Positions 35,651 through 45,469 are shown, numbered from the stretch's first letter. The stretch: 64,000 bases of DNA from an uncultured Blautia sp. (GCA_900551075.1 URVB01000003.1:62001-126000); one strand, 5' to 3'. Notes: a model not told the origin generated them from the letters alone. Numbers and translations are program-made.

Positions 35651-37408
35651 ATGTATTTGGAGGAGCATCCGAATCCTACGCTGGCGCGTGAAAACTGGAC
35701 AGATTTGAATGGAATCTGGAAATTCCGGTTTGACGACAAAGATGAAGGAAGGACACAGGGCTGGCAGAATGGATTTGATGCGGAGTATAAGATACGGGTG
35801 CCATTTTGCTATCAGTCCCAAAAGAGTGGAATTGGTATTACGGAGCAGCACGATATTTTATGGTATTCCCGTCTTTTCCATGTAAACGGGACTGATGCCG
35901 GAAAGGCGGTTCTGATTCATTTTGGGGCGGTTGATTATGCCTGCACCGTATGGGTGAACGGCCTGTATGCAGGCAGTCATGTGGGAGGCGGAACACATTT
36001 TACAGTTGATGCGGCGCCATGTATTCATCCGGGAGAAAATCTCCTGGTGGTTCGTTCGGAGGACACATATTCATGTGAGATACCACGGGGAAAGCAATGC
36101 TGGCAGGAGGAACTGACAAGATGCTGGTATACGCCCACCGGGGGAATCTGGAAAAGTGTATGGATGGAGATTACCGAAGCCCTTTATGTAAGGAAGCTTC
36201 GCATTACGCCGGACATTGACCGGGCCGAGGCCGGGATAGAGCTCTGTCTGAGCAGGAGCAGCCGATGCAGCGTTTGCGCCCGGGTTGTATTTGAAGGCCT
36301 GCCCTGCCAGGAGCTTCAGATAAAGGCAAATGGGGAACGGGTCAGGTTTACGGTCCCGGTGACAGAAGGCGATTACATTGATGATGTGCGTCTCTGGAGT
36401 CCTGAATCACCGAAGCTTTATCAGATGCGCCTGACCGTACAGGGGGAAGATCAGGGCGGCTGTGATATAGTCTTTACTTACTTTGGAATGAGGAAGATTG
36501 AATACAGGGGACGGGAAATATTCCTGAACCACCAGCGGCTGTACCAGCGGCTCCTCCTGGGTCAGGGCTACTGGCCGGATTCCCTGATGACGCCTCCGGA
36601 TGACCAGGCAATCAGAAGGGATATTGAACTGACGAAGGCAATGGGCTTTAATGGGTCCAGGAAGCACCAGAAAATGGAGGATGCACGGTACTATTACTGG
36701 GCAGATAGAATGGGGCTTCTGGTATGGGGGGAATGTCCTTCCGCATATTCCTTCAGTGCAGATTCCACAGTGAATATAGAGAGAGAATGGGCAGAATTTG
36801 TGGAGGAGCGCTACAATAATCCCTGTATTATCGCATGGGTTCCCCTGAATGAATCCTGGGGCGTACGCAGAATTCTGACAGACCGCAGGCAGCAGGCGCT
36901 GGCCGCTTCCTTGTATTATCTGACGAAAGCCCTGGATCAGACACGTCTGGTGAGCACCAATGACGGCTGGGAGACTGTAGAGCAGAGTGATCTGATCGGT
37001 ATTCATGATTACGAGGCGGATGCCGGAAGGTTCCGTGCACGCTATGCGGATTGGGAAAGGTTCCTTGAGCGCGGAATTGACTATAAGCTGCCTGTCTGCA
37101 GGAATCACCGTGACAGGGGACTGCCCGTTCTTTTGACGGAGTTTGGGGGAATTGCACTTGCGGATGGCGATGAAAAGGCCTGGGGCTATCACGAAAAGGC
37201 AGCAGATACAGAAGCGTTTCTGAACCGGCTGGATGCGATAACCACAGAAATCCAGAAGCTGGATTACTGCAGCGGATTCTGCTATACGCAGCTTACAGAT
37301 GTGATACAGGAGACTAACGGACTGCTTACTGCCTGGAGAACACCGAAGATTCCTCTGGAATCGGCGGCAGAGATTTTTGGGAGAAAGCGTGAAGACAAAA
37401 AGCCGTAA
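35651..37408 (+). CDS. GH2 glycoside hydrolase
   Basis: 585 aa cytoplasmic hydrolase (beta-galactosidase/beta-glucuronidase family). N-terminal jelly-roll (LARENWTDLNGIWKFRFDD), immunoglobulin-like domain, then TIM barrel with acid/base Glu in WVPLNESWG and nucleophile Glu in VLLTEFGGIA. ATG 35651 has AAGGAGG 8 nt upstream; a GTG at 35642 overlaps that site. No signal peptide, so it acts on an imported glycoside. First gene of a DeoR-controlled operon with a phosphodiesterase and importers. Exact glycan unknown. Confidence 0.85.
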   Translation: MYLEEHPNPTLARENWTDLNGIWKFRFDDKDEGRTQGWQNGFDAEYKIRVPFCYQSQKSGIGITEQHDILWYSRLFHVNGTDAGKAVLIHFGAVDYACTVWVNGLYAGSHVGGGTHFTVDAAPCIHPGENLLVVRSEDTYSCEIPRGKQCWQEELTRCWYTPTGGIWKSVWMEITEALYVRKLRITPDIDRAEAGIELCLSRSSRCSVCARVVFEGLPCQELQIKANGERVRFTVPVTEGDYIDDVRLWSPESPKLYQMRLTVQGEDQGGCDIVFTYFGMRKIEYRGREIFLNHQRLYQRLLLGQGYWPDSLMTPPDDQAIRRDIELTKAMGFNGSRKHQKMEDARYYYWADRMGLLVWGECPSAYSFSADSTVNIEREWAEFVEERYNNPCIIAWVPLNESWGVRRILTDRRQQALAASLYYLTKALDQTRLVSTNDGWETVEQSDLIGIHDYEADAGRFRARYADWERFLERGIDYKLPVCRNHRDRGLPVLLTEFGGIALADGDEKAWGYHEKAADTEAFLNRLDAITTEIQKLDYCSGFCYTQLTDVIQETNGLLTAWRTPKIPLESAAEIFGRKREDKKP

Positions 37409-37434
37409 AGATGGATAGAAGGCGGATTATTAAA

Positions 37435-38265
37435 ATGGAAGAGAATGCAAAGGTATTATTGATTCTTGTAGACGGAATGAGACCGGACAGTATCGCTGCA
37501 TGTCAGAACAGCTATGCCGCCGGGATGCTTGAGAAAAATCACTTTTGTACTATGGATGCAAAAACGGTGTTTCCGTCTGTGACACTGCCCTGCCATATGT
37601 CTTTGTTCCACAGTGTTACACCTCAGAGACACGGAATTCTGACAAATACATATGTGCCTGTGGCCCGCACGGTCAACGGACTTGCGGAGGTACTGCATGC
37701 GGCAGGAAAAAAATGTGCGTTTTATTATACCTGGGAGGAACTGAGGGATCTGGCACGGCCGGGGACACTGGCAGAATCCGTGTTTGCAACAATGTATGGC
37801 AAAGATATTAAGAATCCCGAGGCTGCCGTTACAAAAGCGGCTGTTGCAGCAATGAAAGAAGAGGCGCCGGATTTTATGTTCCTGTATCTTGGGGTTTCGG
37901 ATGAAACCGGACACAGATACGGCTGGATGTCCCGGGAGTATCTGGAAGCAATCTCCAGTGCCTGGGACCGCATTTCGGAGATAGTCACGCAGGCGCCGGA
38001 GGAATACAGAATTCTGATTACGGCTGACCACGGCGGCCATGACTGCGGCCATGGAAGTGATGATCCCCAGGATATGACAATCCCGGTCATTATTACTGGA
38101 GGAAAGGCAGATATTTTTCGGGATGGGGAGGTATCGATTCTGGATATTGCACCAACGATTGCAGACTGGCTGCAGACGCCTGCGGATGATGCCTGGACCG
38201 GGAGGAGCCTTGTGGTAAAAAAGAATAAAAAGGGAAAGAAAAACGAAGAGAGGGTATTGATATGA
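37435..38265 (+). CDS. Type I phosphodiesterase/nucleotide pyrophosphatase-like protein
   Basis: 276 aa, alkaline-phosphatase superfamily. Metal-binding and nucleophile segments: LILVDGMRPDS, then KTVFPSVTLPCHMSLFHSVTPQRHGI (the threonine of SVTLP is the likely nucleophile), DETGHRYGW and TADHGGHDCGHG. No signal peptide, so a cytoplasmic phosphodiesterase or phosphatase acting on an imported compound. ATG 37435 is preferred (GAAGGCGG upstream); ATG 37411 is in frame. It overlaps the binding-protein gene by 4 bp (ATGA). Confidence 0.8.
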   Translation: MEENAKVLLILVDGMRPDSIAACQNSYAAGMLEKNHFCTMDAKTVFPSVTLPCHMSLFHSVTPQRHGILTNTYVPVARTVNGLAEVLHAAGKKCAFYYTWEELRDLARPGTLAESVFATMYGKDIKNPEAAVTKAAVAAMKEEAPDFMFLYLGVSDETGHRYGWMSREYLEAISSAWDRISEIVTQAPEEYRILITADHGGHDCGHGSDDPQDMTIPVIITGGKADIFRDGEVSILDIAPTIADWLQTPADDAWTGRSLVVKKNKKGKKNEERVLI

Positions 38266-39350
38266 AAAAAAGAACAGCAGCAGGATTGGCACTGGCATTG
38301 GTATTTGGGCTGAGCATCAACACATATGCGGGCGATATGAAGCCGGCAGCAGAGATGACGCTTGACGAACTGGTTGAGGCAGCCGCAGAGGAAGGCAATT
38401 ATTTTGAAACAGTGGGAATGCCGGATGACTGGGCAAACTGGAAAGGCTCCTGGGACAGTCTGAAAGAGAAATATGGCATTGAACATGCAGATACGGATAT
38501 GACATCGGCTGAAGAGCTTTCCACATTTGAAGCAGAAAAAGATGATGCGACAAGAGATCTTGGGGATGTGGGAATGTCCTTTACCCAGACAGCTATTGAT
38601 ATGGATGTTGTACAGGGCTTCAAGCCTTCTACGTGGGACAGCATTCCTGACTGGGCAAAGGATCCCGAGGGACGCTGGATCATCTCCTACACAGGAACAG
38701 GCACCTTCTGTGCTTTGTCCGATGTGGTAGACGGTGAGCTTCCGTCAACATGGCAGGAACTGATGGACAGCCCGTACCGTGTATCTGTAGGTAATGTTCC
38801 GTCGGGTGCGGCTTCACAGATCGCGGTCATTGCAGCCGCCTATGCAATGGGCGGTGATCTTGACAACCTGCAGCCGGGTATTGATTATTTTGTTAAGCTG
38901 GCAGAAGAGGGACGTCTGGACCCGGGAGATACCACATACGCACGTATGGCAAATGGAGAGATGGAAATCTGTGCCTGCCAGTGTGAGTACAGCTCGCTGG
39001 TATGGCGCGACAACCTGAAGGAGGAGGCAGATCTGGAGCTGCTGGTAAGCATACCGCAGGATGGTGCTCTGACAACAGGCTATGCGCTTGTTTATAATAA
39101 ATATTCGAAGCATCCGTATACAACTGCTTTGGCAATTGAATACCTGCTCAGTGATGAGGGGCAGATTGACCGGGCATACGGCTATGCGCGTCCGGTACGT
39201 TCCGGCGTGGAAATCCCGGATGATATTGATTGCCTGGATGCAGCTCTTTATGAAAATGCAGTTACCGTAAATGATATTCCAAAACTGGATGAGGCCTGCC
39301 AGAAGGTTGCGGAAATGTGGACTGAGCAGGTGGTACCGTTAATGAGCTGA
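38262..39350 (+). CDS. FbpA/AfuA-like ABC binding protein
   Basis: 362 aa extracytoplasmic receptor. Signal peptide 1-23 (cleavage after TYA), no lipobox. Features of the FbpA/PotD/AfuA group: SYTGTGTFCALSD, STWQELMDSPYRVSVGNVPSG and LSDEGQIDRAYGYARPVRS. In this group AfuA binds hexose phosphates, others ferric iron, polyamines or 2-aminoethylphosphonate. The phosphodiesterase and OPA transporter nearby favour a phosphorylated sugar or phosphoester over iron. A strong hairpin follows. Confidence 0.8.
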   Translation: MKKRTAAGLALALVFGLSINTYAGDMKPAAEMTLDELVEAAAEEGNYFETVGMPDDWANWKGSWDSLKEKYGIEHADTDMTSAEELSTFEAEKDDATRDLGDVGMSFTQTAIDMDVVQGFKPSTWDSIPDWAKDPEGRWIISYTGTGTFCALSDVVDGELPSTWQELMDSPYRVSVGNVPSGAASQIAVIAAAYAMGGDLDNLQPGIDYFVKLAEEGRLDPGDTTYARMANGEMEICACQCEYSSLVWRDNLKEEADLELLVSIPQDGALTTGYALVYNKYSKHPYTTALAIEYLLSDEGQIDRAYGYARPVRSGVEIPDDIDCLDAALYENAVTVNDIPKLDEACQKVAEMWTEQVVPLMS

Positions 39351-39360
39351 TGGTTGCAGA

Positions 39361-39393
39361 ATGCCCCGGCCCACACATGGCCGGGGCATTTTT
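39361..39393 (+). terminator. Strong hairpin with T run after the binding-protein gene
   Basis: Perfect 11-bp stem ATGCCCCGGCC/GGCCGGGGCAT (39361-39371, 39379-39389), 7-nt loop, five T. A textbook intrinsic terminator inside the operon, presumably leaky, lowering permease expression. Confidence 0.9.
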
Positions 39394-39429
39394 CTATATC
39401 ACAGGAGATAAAAACAGAAGGAGAAACCA

Positions 39430-40278
39430 ATGAAGGTATTGAAAAAATTAAGCCATTATCTGACTCTGGTGCCGCTGCTGATCCTTTCCCTGATGTTTAT
39501 GCTGGTCCCGGTTATGCGGCTTGTGGAGGAGAGCTTTTTGGATATGGGGACAGGGAAGTTTTCACTGGCAAACTGGACTGCGATTTTCACGGAAACCATC
39601 TATGTAAAATCCACGACCAACAGTCTGAAAATTTCACTGATTTCTACAGTAATCGGTATGCTTCTTTCTTTTCTGGTGGCATGGGCGATCAGAGAAGTGT
39701 CCTCAAAGCGTGCCAACCGCTTCCTGGGAATGGTGAACATGCTTTCCAACTTTGCGGGTCTGCCTTTGGCATACGCATTTATGACCATTCTGGGAAATGC
39801 CGGTTTTATTGTATTGCTGTTTAAGCAGTTTGGCGTACAGCTTACTGGTTATTTTAATTTATATGGAATTGAGGGGCTGACGCTTCTGGCGGTCTATTTC
39901 CAGATTCCCCTTGGAACGCTGATGCTTCTGCCGGCATTTGAGTCGGTGCGCAAGGAATGGAAGGAAGCGGCGGAGCTGATGAATACAACAGGCATTGCAT
40001 TCTGGTGGCACATTGGCCTTCCGGCTATGATTCCAAGCATCTGTGATACGTTTGCACTTCTTTTTGCCAATGCACTGACGGCCTATGCCACCTTTGTACT
40101 GCTGGTGGCGGACAACATGCCCATTCTGCCGGTGAAAATCACCTATATGTTCACCGGAGAAACGCAGGGGCAATATAACGTAGGCTCTGCGCTGTGCGTT
40201 TGGATGATTCTGATTATGGTAATCGTGATTACAGTCTGCAATCTGGTGAAGAAATATACATATAAGGGAGGCATGTAG
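39430..40278 (+). CDS. ABC importer permease 1 (FbpB/PotB-like)
   Basis: 282 aa, six membrane segments (first LVPLLILSLMFMLVPVMRLV) and a cytoplasmic EAA-type loop KEAAELMNTTGIAFWWHIGLP. Forms the channel with the next gene. GAAGGAGAAACC is the ribosome site. Lies after the terminator that follows the receptor gene. Confidence 0.88.
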   Translation: MKVLKKLSHYLTLVPLLILSLMFMLVPVMRLVEESFLDMGTGKFSLANWTAIFTETIYVKSTTNSLKISLISTVIGMLLSFLVAWAIREVSSKRANRFLGMVNMLSNFAGLPLAYAFMTILGNAGFIVLLFKQFGVQLTGYFNLYGIEGLTLLAVYFQIPLGTLMLLPAFESVRKEWKEAAELMNTTGIAFWWHIGLPAMIPSICDTFALLFANALTAYATFVLLVADNMPILPVKITYMFTGETQGQYNVGSALCVWMILIMVIVITVCNLVKKYTYKGGM

Positions 40279-40279
40279 G

Positions 40280-41083
40280 ATGAAGAAGAAAAAAGCACAG
40301 CAAAAAAAGATTCTGCCCAATATGATTCTTATAATTTCCGGCATATTCATGCTGCTGCCGTTCCTGGTGACGGTACTGTATACATTTGTAAAATCCTGGA
40401 CAAAACTGCTGCCGTCGGGTTATACACTGAGATTCTGGATTAAGATATTTGCAGAGGGAAAAGTGCTTCCGGCTGTTATACGGGGCCTTCTGATCAGTAT
40501 CGTGCCGGTAATTATTACGAACCTGATTGTGATTCTCGCTTTATATGTGTCCATAGTTTATAACCCCAAAATCGAAAAATTCCTGCAGACGCTGTGCATG
40601 GTTCCCAATACGTTGAAGGGCGTGATCATTGCAGTGCCGGTGCTGAGTATGTATGCCGGGAATCCCACGGTGCTGGGAAACAGGATATTCATGCTGAGCT
40701 GTGTTTATTGCGTCTGTATTCTCCCTTTTGTGTATCAGGGAATCCGGAATAATCTGCACGCTATTAATGTAAAGCAGATTCTGGAGGCAGCGGAGATTTT
40801 GGGCTGCAACCGGCTGCGCGCCTTCCTGCAGATCATTGTACCGAATATGATGTCAGGTATTCTGGTATCATCCCTGCTGAGTGTAAGCTGTATTTTCGGA
40901 GATTTTGCAGTAATTAAGATTATTGCCGGAAATAAGTATGTCACCGGTCAGATGATGCTGTTTACAAATCGTCAGATGCTGCTGCAGCAGCAGTGTGTAA
41001 TTGTAGTGCTGATGTTTGTCATGACATTGATATTGTCTGCAGTGGCTTTTTCCCTGCAGAACCGGCAGAAGCAGAGCAAATAG
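40280..41083 (+). CDS. ABC importer permease 2 (FbpB/PotC-like)
   Basis: 267 aa, six membrane segments; EAA loop LEAAEILGCNRLRAFLQIIVP at about residue 170. One base after permease 1, with its own AAGGGAGG. AfuB/FbpB relatives often carry both halves as one protein; here they are separate. Confidence 0.88.
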   Translation: MKKKKAQQKKILPNMILIISGIFMLLPFLVTVLYTFVKSWTKLLPSGYTLRFWIKIFAEGKVLPAVIRGLLISIVPVIITNLIVILALYVSIVYNPKIEKFLQTLCMVPNTLKGVIIAVPVLSMYAGNPTVLGNRIFMLSCVYCVCILPFVYQGIRNNLHAINVKQILEAAEILGCNRLRAFLQIIVPNMMSGILVSSLLSVSCIFGDFAVIKIIAGNKYVTGQMMLFTNRQMLLQQQCVIVVLMFVMTLILSAVAFSLQNRQKQSK

Positions 41084-41096
41084 AAAGGAGAAAATT

Positions 41097-42107
41097 ATGG
41101 CTTATATAGAGTTTCGTGGAATTCAGAAATATTTTGGTGATACACATGTATTAAAAGGAATTGATTTATCCATTGAGCAGGGGGAATTTGTAACACTGCT
41201 TGGGCCTTCAGGATGTGGAAAATCGACTCTGCTGAGGTGCTTTTCCGGGCTTGAGACCGTATCTGAAGGGCAGATTATACTGAATGGAACGGATATCACG
41301 GATTTTGCTCCCAAGCAGCGGAAGATTGGGATGGTATTTCAACAGTATTCTCTGTTTCCAAACATGACAGTAGAAAAAAACGTGGCCTTTGGACTCAAAA
41401 TGCAGCACAGGGACAAAGCTGAGATTGCCGAAAAGGTGGATGAAACGCTTTTGCTTGTGGGGCTGGCAGAAAAGAAGCATCAGTATCCCCGTGAGTTGTC
41501 CGGCGGCCAGCAGCAGAGAGTTGCACTGGCACGCGCAATTGTAATGGAGCCAAACGTGCTGCTTCTGGATGAGCCGCTGAGTGCTATTGACGCGCTGCTT
41601 CGCCGGAATCTTCAGGTGGAGATTCGCAGGATTCAGAAGAAGCTGAAAATCACCACTATTTTTGTTACCCATGACCAGGATGAGGCTATGGTAATGTCGG
41701 ATACGATCCATTTGCTTAACAATGGCCATATTGAGCAGTCCGGATGTCCGGAGGAGCTGTACGCAGCGCCCAGAACCAGCTTTGCGGCAAACTTTATGGG
41801 GCATTACAATCTGATGCCGAATCAGGATTTTTTGTTGTTTTCCGGAAAAAAATGCTCCTGCAAAAAGGTGGCGCTCCGTCCCGAGGCAATTACCATTGTG
41901 CCGGTGCGCGGGCGGGAAAAAGACGTATTATATATGGAAGGAAAAATCGTTTCTGCAATAACCCACGGAAATACGATGACTTATACAATAGAGAACAATG
42001 GAATCCGGATACACAGTGATGTGCTGTTTAATCCGCACTGCCGCCGCCAGAATGGGGAGCATGTAATTATGAAGGTGGAGGAGAAGGATATTCTGGAGCT
42101 TTCATAA
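41097..42107 (+). CDS. ABC importer ATPase (FbpC/PotA/AfuC-like)
   Basis: 336 aa peripheral ATPase. Walker A GPSGCGKST, Q-loop VFQQYSLFP, signature LSGGQQQRVALARA, Walker B VLLLDEPLSAID, H-loop TIFVTHDQDEA, and a C-terminal TOBE-type domain (VALRPEAITIVPVRG). A CSCKK segment at the domain junction is unusual. Completes the importer, 13 bp after permease 2. Confidence 0.92.
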   Translation: MAYIEFRGIQKYFGDTHVLKGIDLSIEQGEFVTLLGPSGCGKSTLLRCFSGLETVSEGQIILNGTDITDFAPKQRKIGMVFQQYSLFPNMTVEKNVAFGLKMQHRDKAEIAEKVDETLLLVGLAEKKHQYPRELSGGQQQRVALARAIVMEPNVLLLDEPLSAIDALLRRNLQVEIRRIQKKLKITTIFVTHDQDEAMVMSDTIHLLNNGHIEQSGCPEELYAAPRTSFAANFMGHYNLMPNQDFLLFSGKKCSCKKVALRPEAITIVPVRGREKDVLYMEGKIVSAITHGNTMTYTIENNGIRIHSDVLFNPHCRRQNGEHVIMKVEEKDILELS

Positions 42108-42127
42108 GACAGAATGGAAGAGGTGAT

Positions 42128-43387
42128 ATGGTAAATATGAGGAAAAACAGGCTTCAGGCCATTTCGGAACCACATAAGGCCATGATACTGACAATTACGT
42201 GCACATTGATTTATGCAGCGTCTTATGTGGGAAGACTGAATTATTCCGCTGCATTGCCGTATTTGCTGCAAACCGGAATCCTGAGCCGCCGGCAGGCCGG
42301 AGTAATTTCAACGGCGTACTTTTTTACTTACGGAGCGGGACAGTTGACAAGCGGCATGATTGCTGACCGGACGAATCCGCGTATACAGGTGCTGCTGGGA
42401 GGCTGCGGCGCCGCATTTATGAATCTTTGCATGCCGTTTGTGCAGGGCTTTGGGGTGATGCTGGCAATCTGGACGCTAAACGGGTGTTTCCAGTCGATGA
42501 TCTGGACGCCGACACTTTTGCTGGTGGCTTCTTCGGTTCCCGAAAAACAGAAATCAAAGCTGCTCTGGATTTTGAACACAGCTCCGGCAATCGGTTCCGT
42601 GAGCGCCTATCTTTTTTCCAGCGTGATTTTGCAGTTCTTATCATGGAAGAGTCTGTTCTGGGGAGCCTGCGTGGTAATTGTCTGCGGCGCTGCTGCATTT
42701 TTTTTTGCATCCCACTATGCGTTTTCGGGGGCGGGCAGCTATGAACCGGTACAGAAAAAGACCGGGAAGCTGTCAGGCGGGCAGAGGTTTCTGCCCCTGC
42801 TGGCAGGCTCCGGCGCCATTCTGCTGATTTTTCCGGTTATGATTCATGGAATGCTGAAGGATGGGACAACAAACTGGCTGCCGACCTTTATGAGTGAGTT
42901 TTTTACAATTTCGGCCGGTATGGCAGTTGTGATATCGGTGATACCGCAGATTGTGAACCTGCTTGCTGCTACGGCCGCATTCTGGCTTGAAAAACATACG
43001 AGAGATGAGATGCAGGAGGCGCAGATTCTTTTTGGCGTTGCATCCGCCTGCCTTCTCCTGATGCTCTGTCTGGGAAAATACAGTTGGCAGTTTACAATCC
43101 TGTTGTTTGCGCTCGTGATCATGTCCATGCAGGCGGCGAATGTGGTGTTTGTGAGCCAGATGCCCTCCCATTTTGTACGCTATGGCAGAATGGCGACGGT
43201 CTCGGGATTTTTTAACTGTGTGGGATACATCGGATGTGCGCTTTCCATGTACCTGATTGCGCTTGTATCCGAGCTGCTGGGATGGCAGATTACGCTTGCA
43301 GTCTGGTTTGTCTGCGCGGCTGCGGCATTCATCCTGACGGCGTTTGCAGTTCGCAGATGGAGAAGCTTTGTGGAAAGAGAAGGTTGA
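42128..43387 (+). CDS. OPA-family MFS transporter (GlpT/UhpT-like)
   Basis: 419 aa, 12 membrane segments. N-terminal SYVGRLNYSAALP resembles the substrate-binding arginine region of organophosphate:phosphate antiporters, and MIADRTNPR is the MFS loop motif. Members exchange sugar phosphates or glycerol phosphate for phosphate, consistent with the phosphodiesterase and AfuABC-like importer in the operon. It could also be a sensor-like member (UhpC). Confidence 0.78.
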   Translation: MVNMRKNRLQAISEPHKAMILTITCTLIYAASYVGRLNYSAALPYLLQTGILSRRQAGVISTAYFFTYGAGQLTSGMIADRTNPRIQVLLGGCGAAFMNLCMPFVQGFGVMLAIWTLNGCFQSMIWTPTLLLVASSVPEKQKSKLLWILNTAPAIGSVSAYLFSSVILQFLSWKSLFWGACVVIVCGAAAFFFASHYAFSGAGSYEPVQKKTGKLSGGQRFLPLLAGSGAILLIFPVMIHGMLKDGTTNWLPTFMSEFFTISAGMAVVISVIPQIVNLLAATAAFWLEKHTRDEMQEAQILFGVASACLLLMLCLGKYSWQFTILLFALVIMSMQAANVVFVSQMPSHFVRYGRMATVSGFFNCVGYIGCALSMYLIALVSELLGWQITLAVWFVCAAAAFILTAFAVRRWRSFVEREG

Positions 43388-43487
43388 TTTGCGTTAAAAA
43401 AGATACTCAAATATCAGGAATTAAAATAAAAATAAGTATAATAATAATCATAAAGCAGCCCGTGCTGATAGAAAGGATGAAAGGACT

Positions 43488-43745
43488 ATGAAAATATTTG
43501 AGTATGTAATTACGGATGAACTGGGAATTCACGCAAGACCGGCAGGAGCGCTGGTAAAGGAAGCAAAAAAATACCGGAGCAAAATTACAATGCAGAAAGG
43601 CGAAAAGGAAGCAGATATTTCGAAGCTGATGGCTTTGATGAGTCTGGCAGTAAAATGCGGAGATAAAATTGTCGTAAAAGTGGAAGGCCCGGATGAAGAG
43701 ACTGCTGCGGAGCAGATGGAAGCTTTTATGAAAGGTAATCTGTAA
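43488..43745 (+). CDS. ptsH: Phosphocarrier HPr lacking the Ser46 regulatory site
   Basis: 85 aa PTS phosphocarrier. The active-site His15 is in GIHARPAG. By gap-free alignment with Bacillus subtilis HPr (from memory), position 46, the HPr-kinase serine, is lysine (ADISKLMALM), with a serine at 45. GAAAGGATGAAAGGACT precedes the ATG. A TATAAT at 43437-43442 in the 100-bp gap suggests an extra promoter. No PTS permease lies nearby. It is followed by Enzyme I. Confidence 0.92.
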   Translation: MKIFEYVITDELGIHARPAGALVKEAKKYRSKITMQKGEKEADISKLMALMSLAVKCGDKIVVKVEGPDEETAAEQMEAFMKGNL

Positions 43746-43747
43746 GG

Positions 43748-45364
43748 ATGAAAAGATATAATGGAAAATCTGTATATAAAGGAATTGTTTTAGGGCCGGT
43801 TGCAGTACTCACAGGCAATGAGCTTCAGATAAAACGGATCAAAACTGAGGAGCCGGAGCATGAGATCGCACGAGCAGAGACTGCCGCAGAGAAAGCAAAG
43901 GAGCAACTGCAGGGTTTGTATGATAAGGCGGTCCAAGAAGTAGGGGAAGCGAGTGCGGCTATCTTTGAGGTACATCAGATGATGCTGGAGGATGAGGACT
44001 ATCTGGATGCAATCCGCAATATGATAAGGACGGAGATGGTCAATGCAGAGTATGCCGTAGCTGTGACCGGGGATAACTTTTCAAGAATGTTCGCCTGCAT
44101 GGATGACGATTATATGAGGGCGAGGGCCGCGGATGTGAAAGATATTTCCAACCGTCTTGTGAGAAATTTAAGCGGACAGAGGGAGGTGGATTTCGGTTCC
44201 ATGGAGCCTTCCGTTATTGTGGCGGATGATTTGAGTCCAAGTGAAACCGTGCAGATGGACAAAGAAAAAATTCTCGCTTTTGTGACCGTGCACGGTTCCA
44301 CAAATTCTCATACTGCCATATTGGCGCGAATGATGAATATTCCCGCTCTGATCGGCGTGGACATGAAGCTTGGGGAAATCCATACAGGAATGACTGCAGT
44401 TGTGGATGGATTTCGGGGAGAGGTCATCTTCGACCCGTCGGAAGAACTGTGCCGGGAGGCAGAGCGGCAGATGCAGGAGGAAGCAGAGAAGCAGCAGCTT
44501 CTTAAGACCTTGAAGGGGAAAGAAAATGTCACCTCGGATGGGCGGAGAATCAATGTTTATGCCAATATCGGAAATGTCAGTGATATGGCGTTTGTGCTGG
44601 AAAATGATGCGGACGGCATTGGTTTGTTCAGAAGCGAGTTTCTGTATTTGGGAAGAAACAGCTTTCCCACAGAAGAGGAGCAGTTCCAGTCATATAAGCA
44701 GGTCGTACAGATGATGGCCGGCAAAAAGGTGATTATCCGTACACTGGATATCGGTGCCGATAAACAGGTGGATTATTTTAACTTGGGAAAGGAAGATAAT
44801 CCGGCCATGGGTTACCGGGCTATCCGGATCTGTCTTAAGGAGCCGGAGATTTTTGAGACGCAGCTTCGTGCATTGCTTCGTGCGGCAGTGTTTGGTAATT
44901 TGTCAGTTATGTATCCGATGATCACATCTGTGGAAGAGGTGAGGGAAATCTATAGGATTGTGGCTAAGGTGCAGGAGGAGCTTGAAACGGATCAGATACC
45001 TTACAAGGTTCCGGAGCAGGGAATTATGATCGAGACTCCCGCAGCAGTGCTGGTCAGCGATGAACTGGCGGAGCTGGTGGATTTCTTCAGTGTGGGGACA
45101 AATGATCTGACGCAGTATACACTGGCGATTGACAGGCAGAATGAGCGGCTGGATGACTTTTATAATCCGCATCATAAAGCGATTCTGAAGATGATTCAGA
45201 TCGTTGTGGAGAATGCGCATAAATACGGAAAATGGGCAGGAATCTGCGGGGAATTGGGTGCGGATTTAGAGCTTACGGAGGAATTTGTCCGTATGGGAAT
45301 TGATGAGCTGTCCGTTGCACCTTCCATGGTATTAAGGCTGAGAAAACGAATAAGGGAAATTTAA
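43748..45364 (+). CDS. ptsI: PTS Enzyme I (phosphoenolpyruvate-protein phosphotransferase)
   Basis: 538 aa cytoplasmic enzyme moving phosphate from PEP to HPr. N-terminal HPr-binding helices, phospho-His188 in GSTNSHTAILARM, PEP-binding barrel with GLFRSEFLY, IRTLDIGADK and catalytic GICGE near the C-terminus. Normal length is about 570; this one is slightly short but complete in motifs. Two bases after ptsH. Ends at a strong terminator that closes the operon. Confidence 0.95.
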   Translation: MKRYNGKSVYKGIVLGPVAVLTGNELQIKRIKTEEPEHEIARAETAAEKAKEQLQGLYDKAVQEVGEASAAIFEVHQMMLEDEDYLDAIRNMIRTEMVNAEYAVAVTGDNFSRMFACMDDDYMRARAADVKDISNRLVRNLSGQREVDFGSMEPSVIVADDLSPSETVQMDKEKILAFVTVHGSTNSHTAILARMMNIPALIGVDMKLGEIHTGMTAVVDGFRGEVIFDPSEELCREAERQMQEEAEKQQLLKTLKGKENVTSDGRRINVYANIGNVSDMAFVLENDADGIGLFRSEFLYLGRNSFPTEEEQFQSYKQVVQMMAGKKVIIRTLDIGADKQVDYFNLGKEDNPAMGYRAIRICLKEPEIFETQLRALLRAAVFGNLSVMYPMITSVEEVREIYRIVAKVQEELETDQIPYKVPEQGIMIETPAAVLVSDELAELVDFFSVGTNDLTQYTLAIDRQNERLDDFYNPHHKAILKMIQIVVENAHKYGKWAGICGELGADLELTEEFVRMGIDELSVAPSMVLRLRKRIREI

Positions 45365-45469
45365 ATATGGACGGCACGGTCTGCGGAATGCTGCATGCAA
45401 GGTCTATCCTCCGAAATGGATGCCGCAGGGAAACCCAACAAAAACGGAAAAAATACAACATTGACTTGA

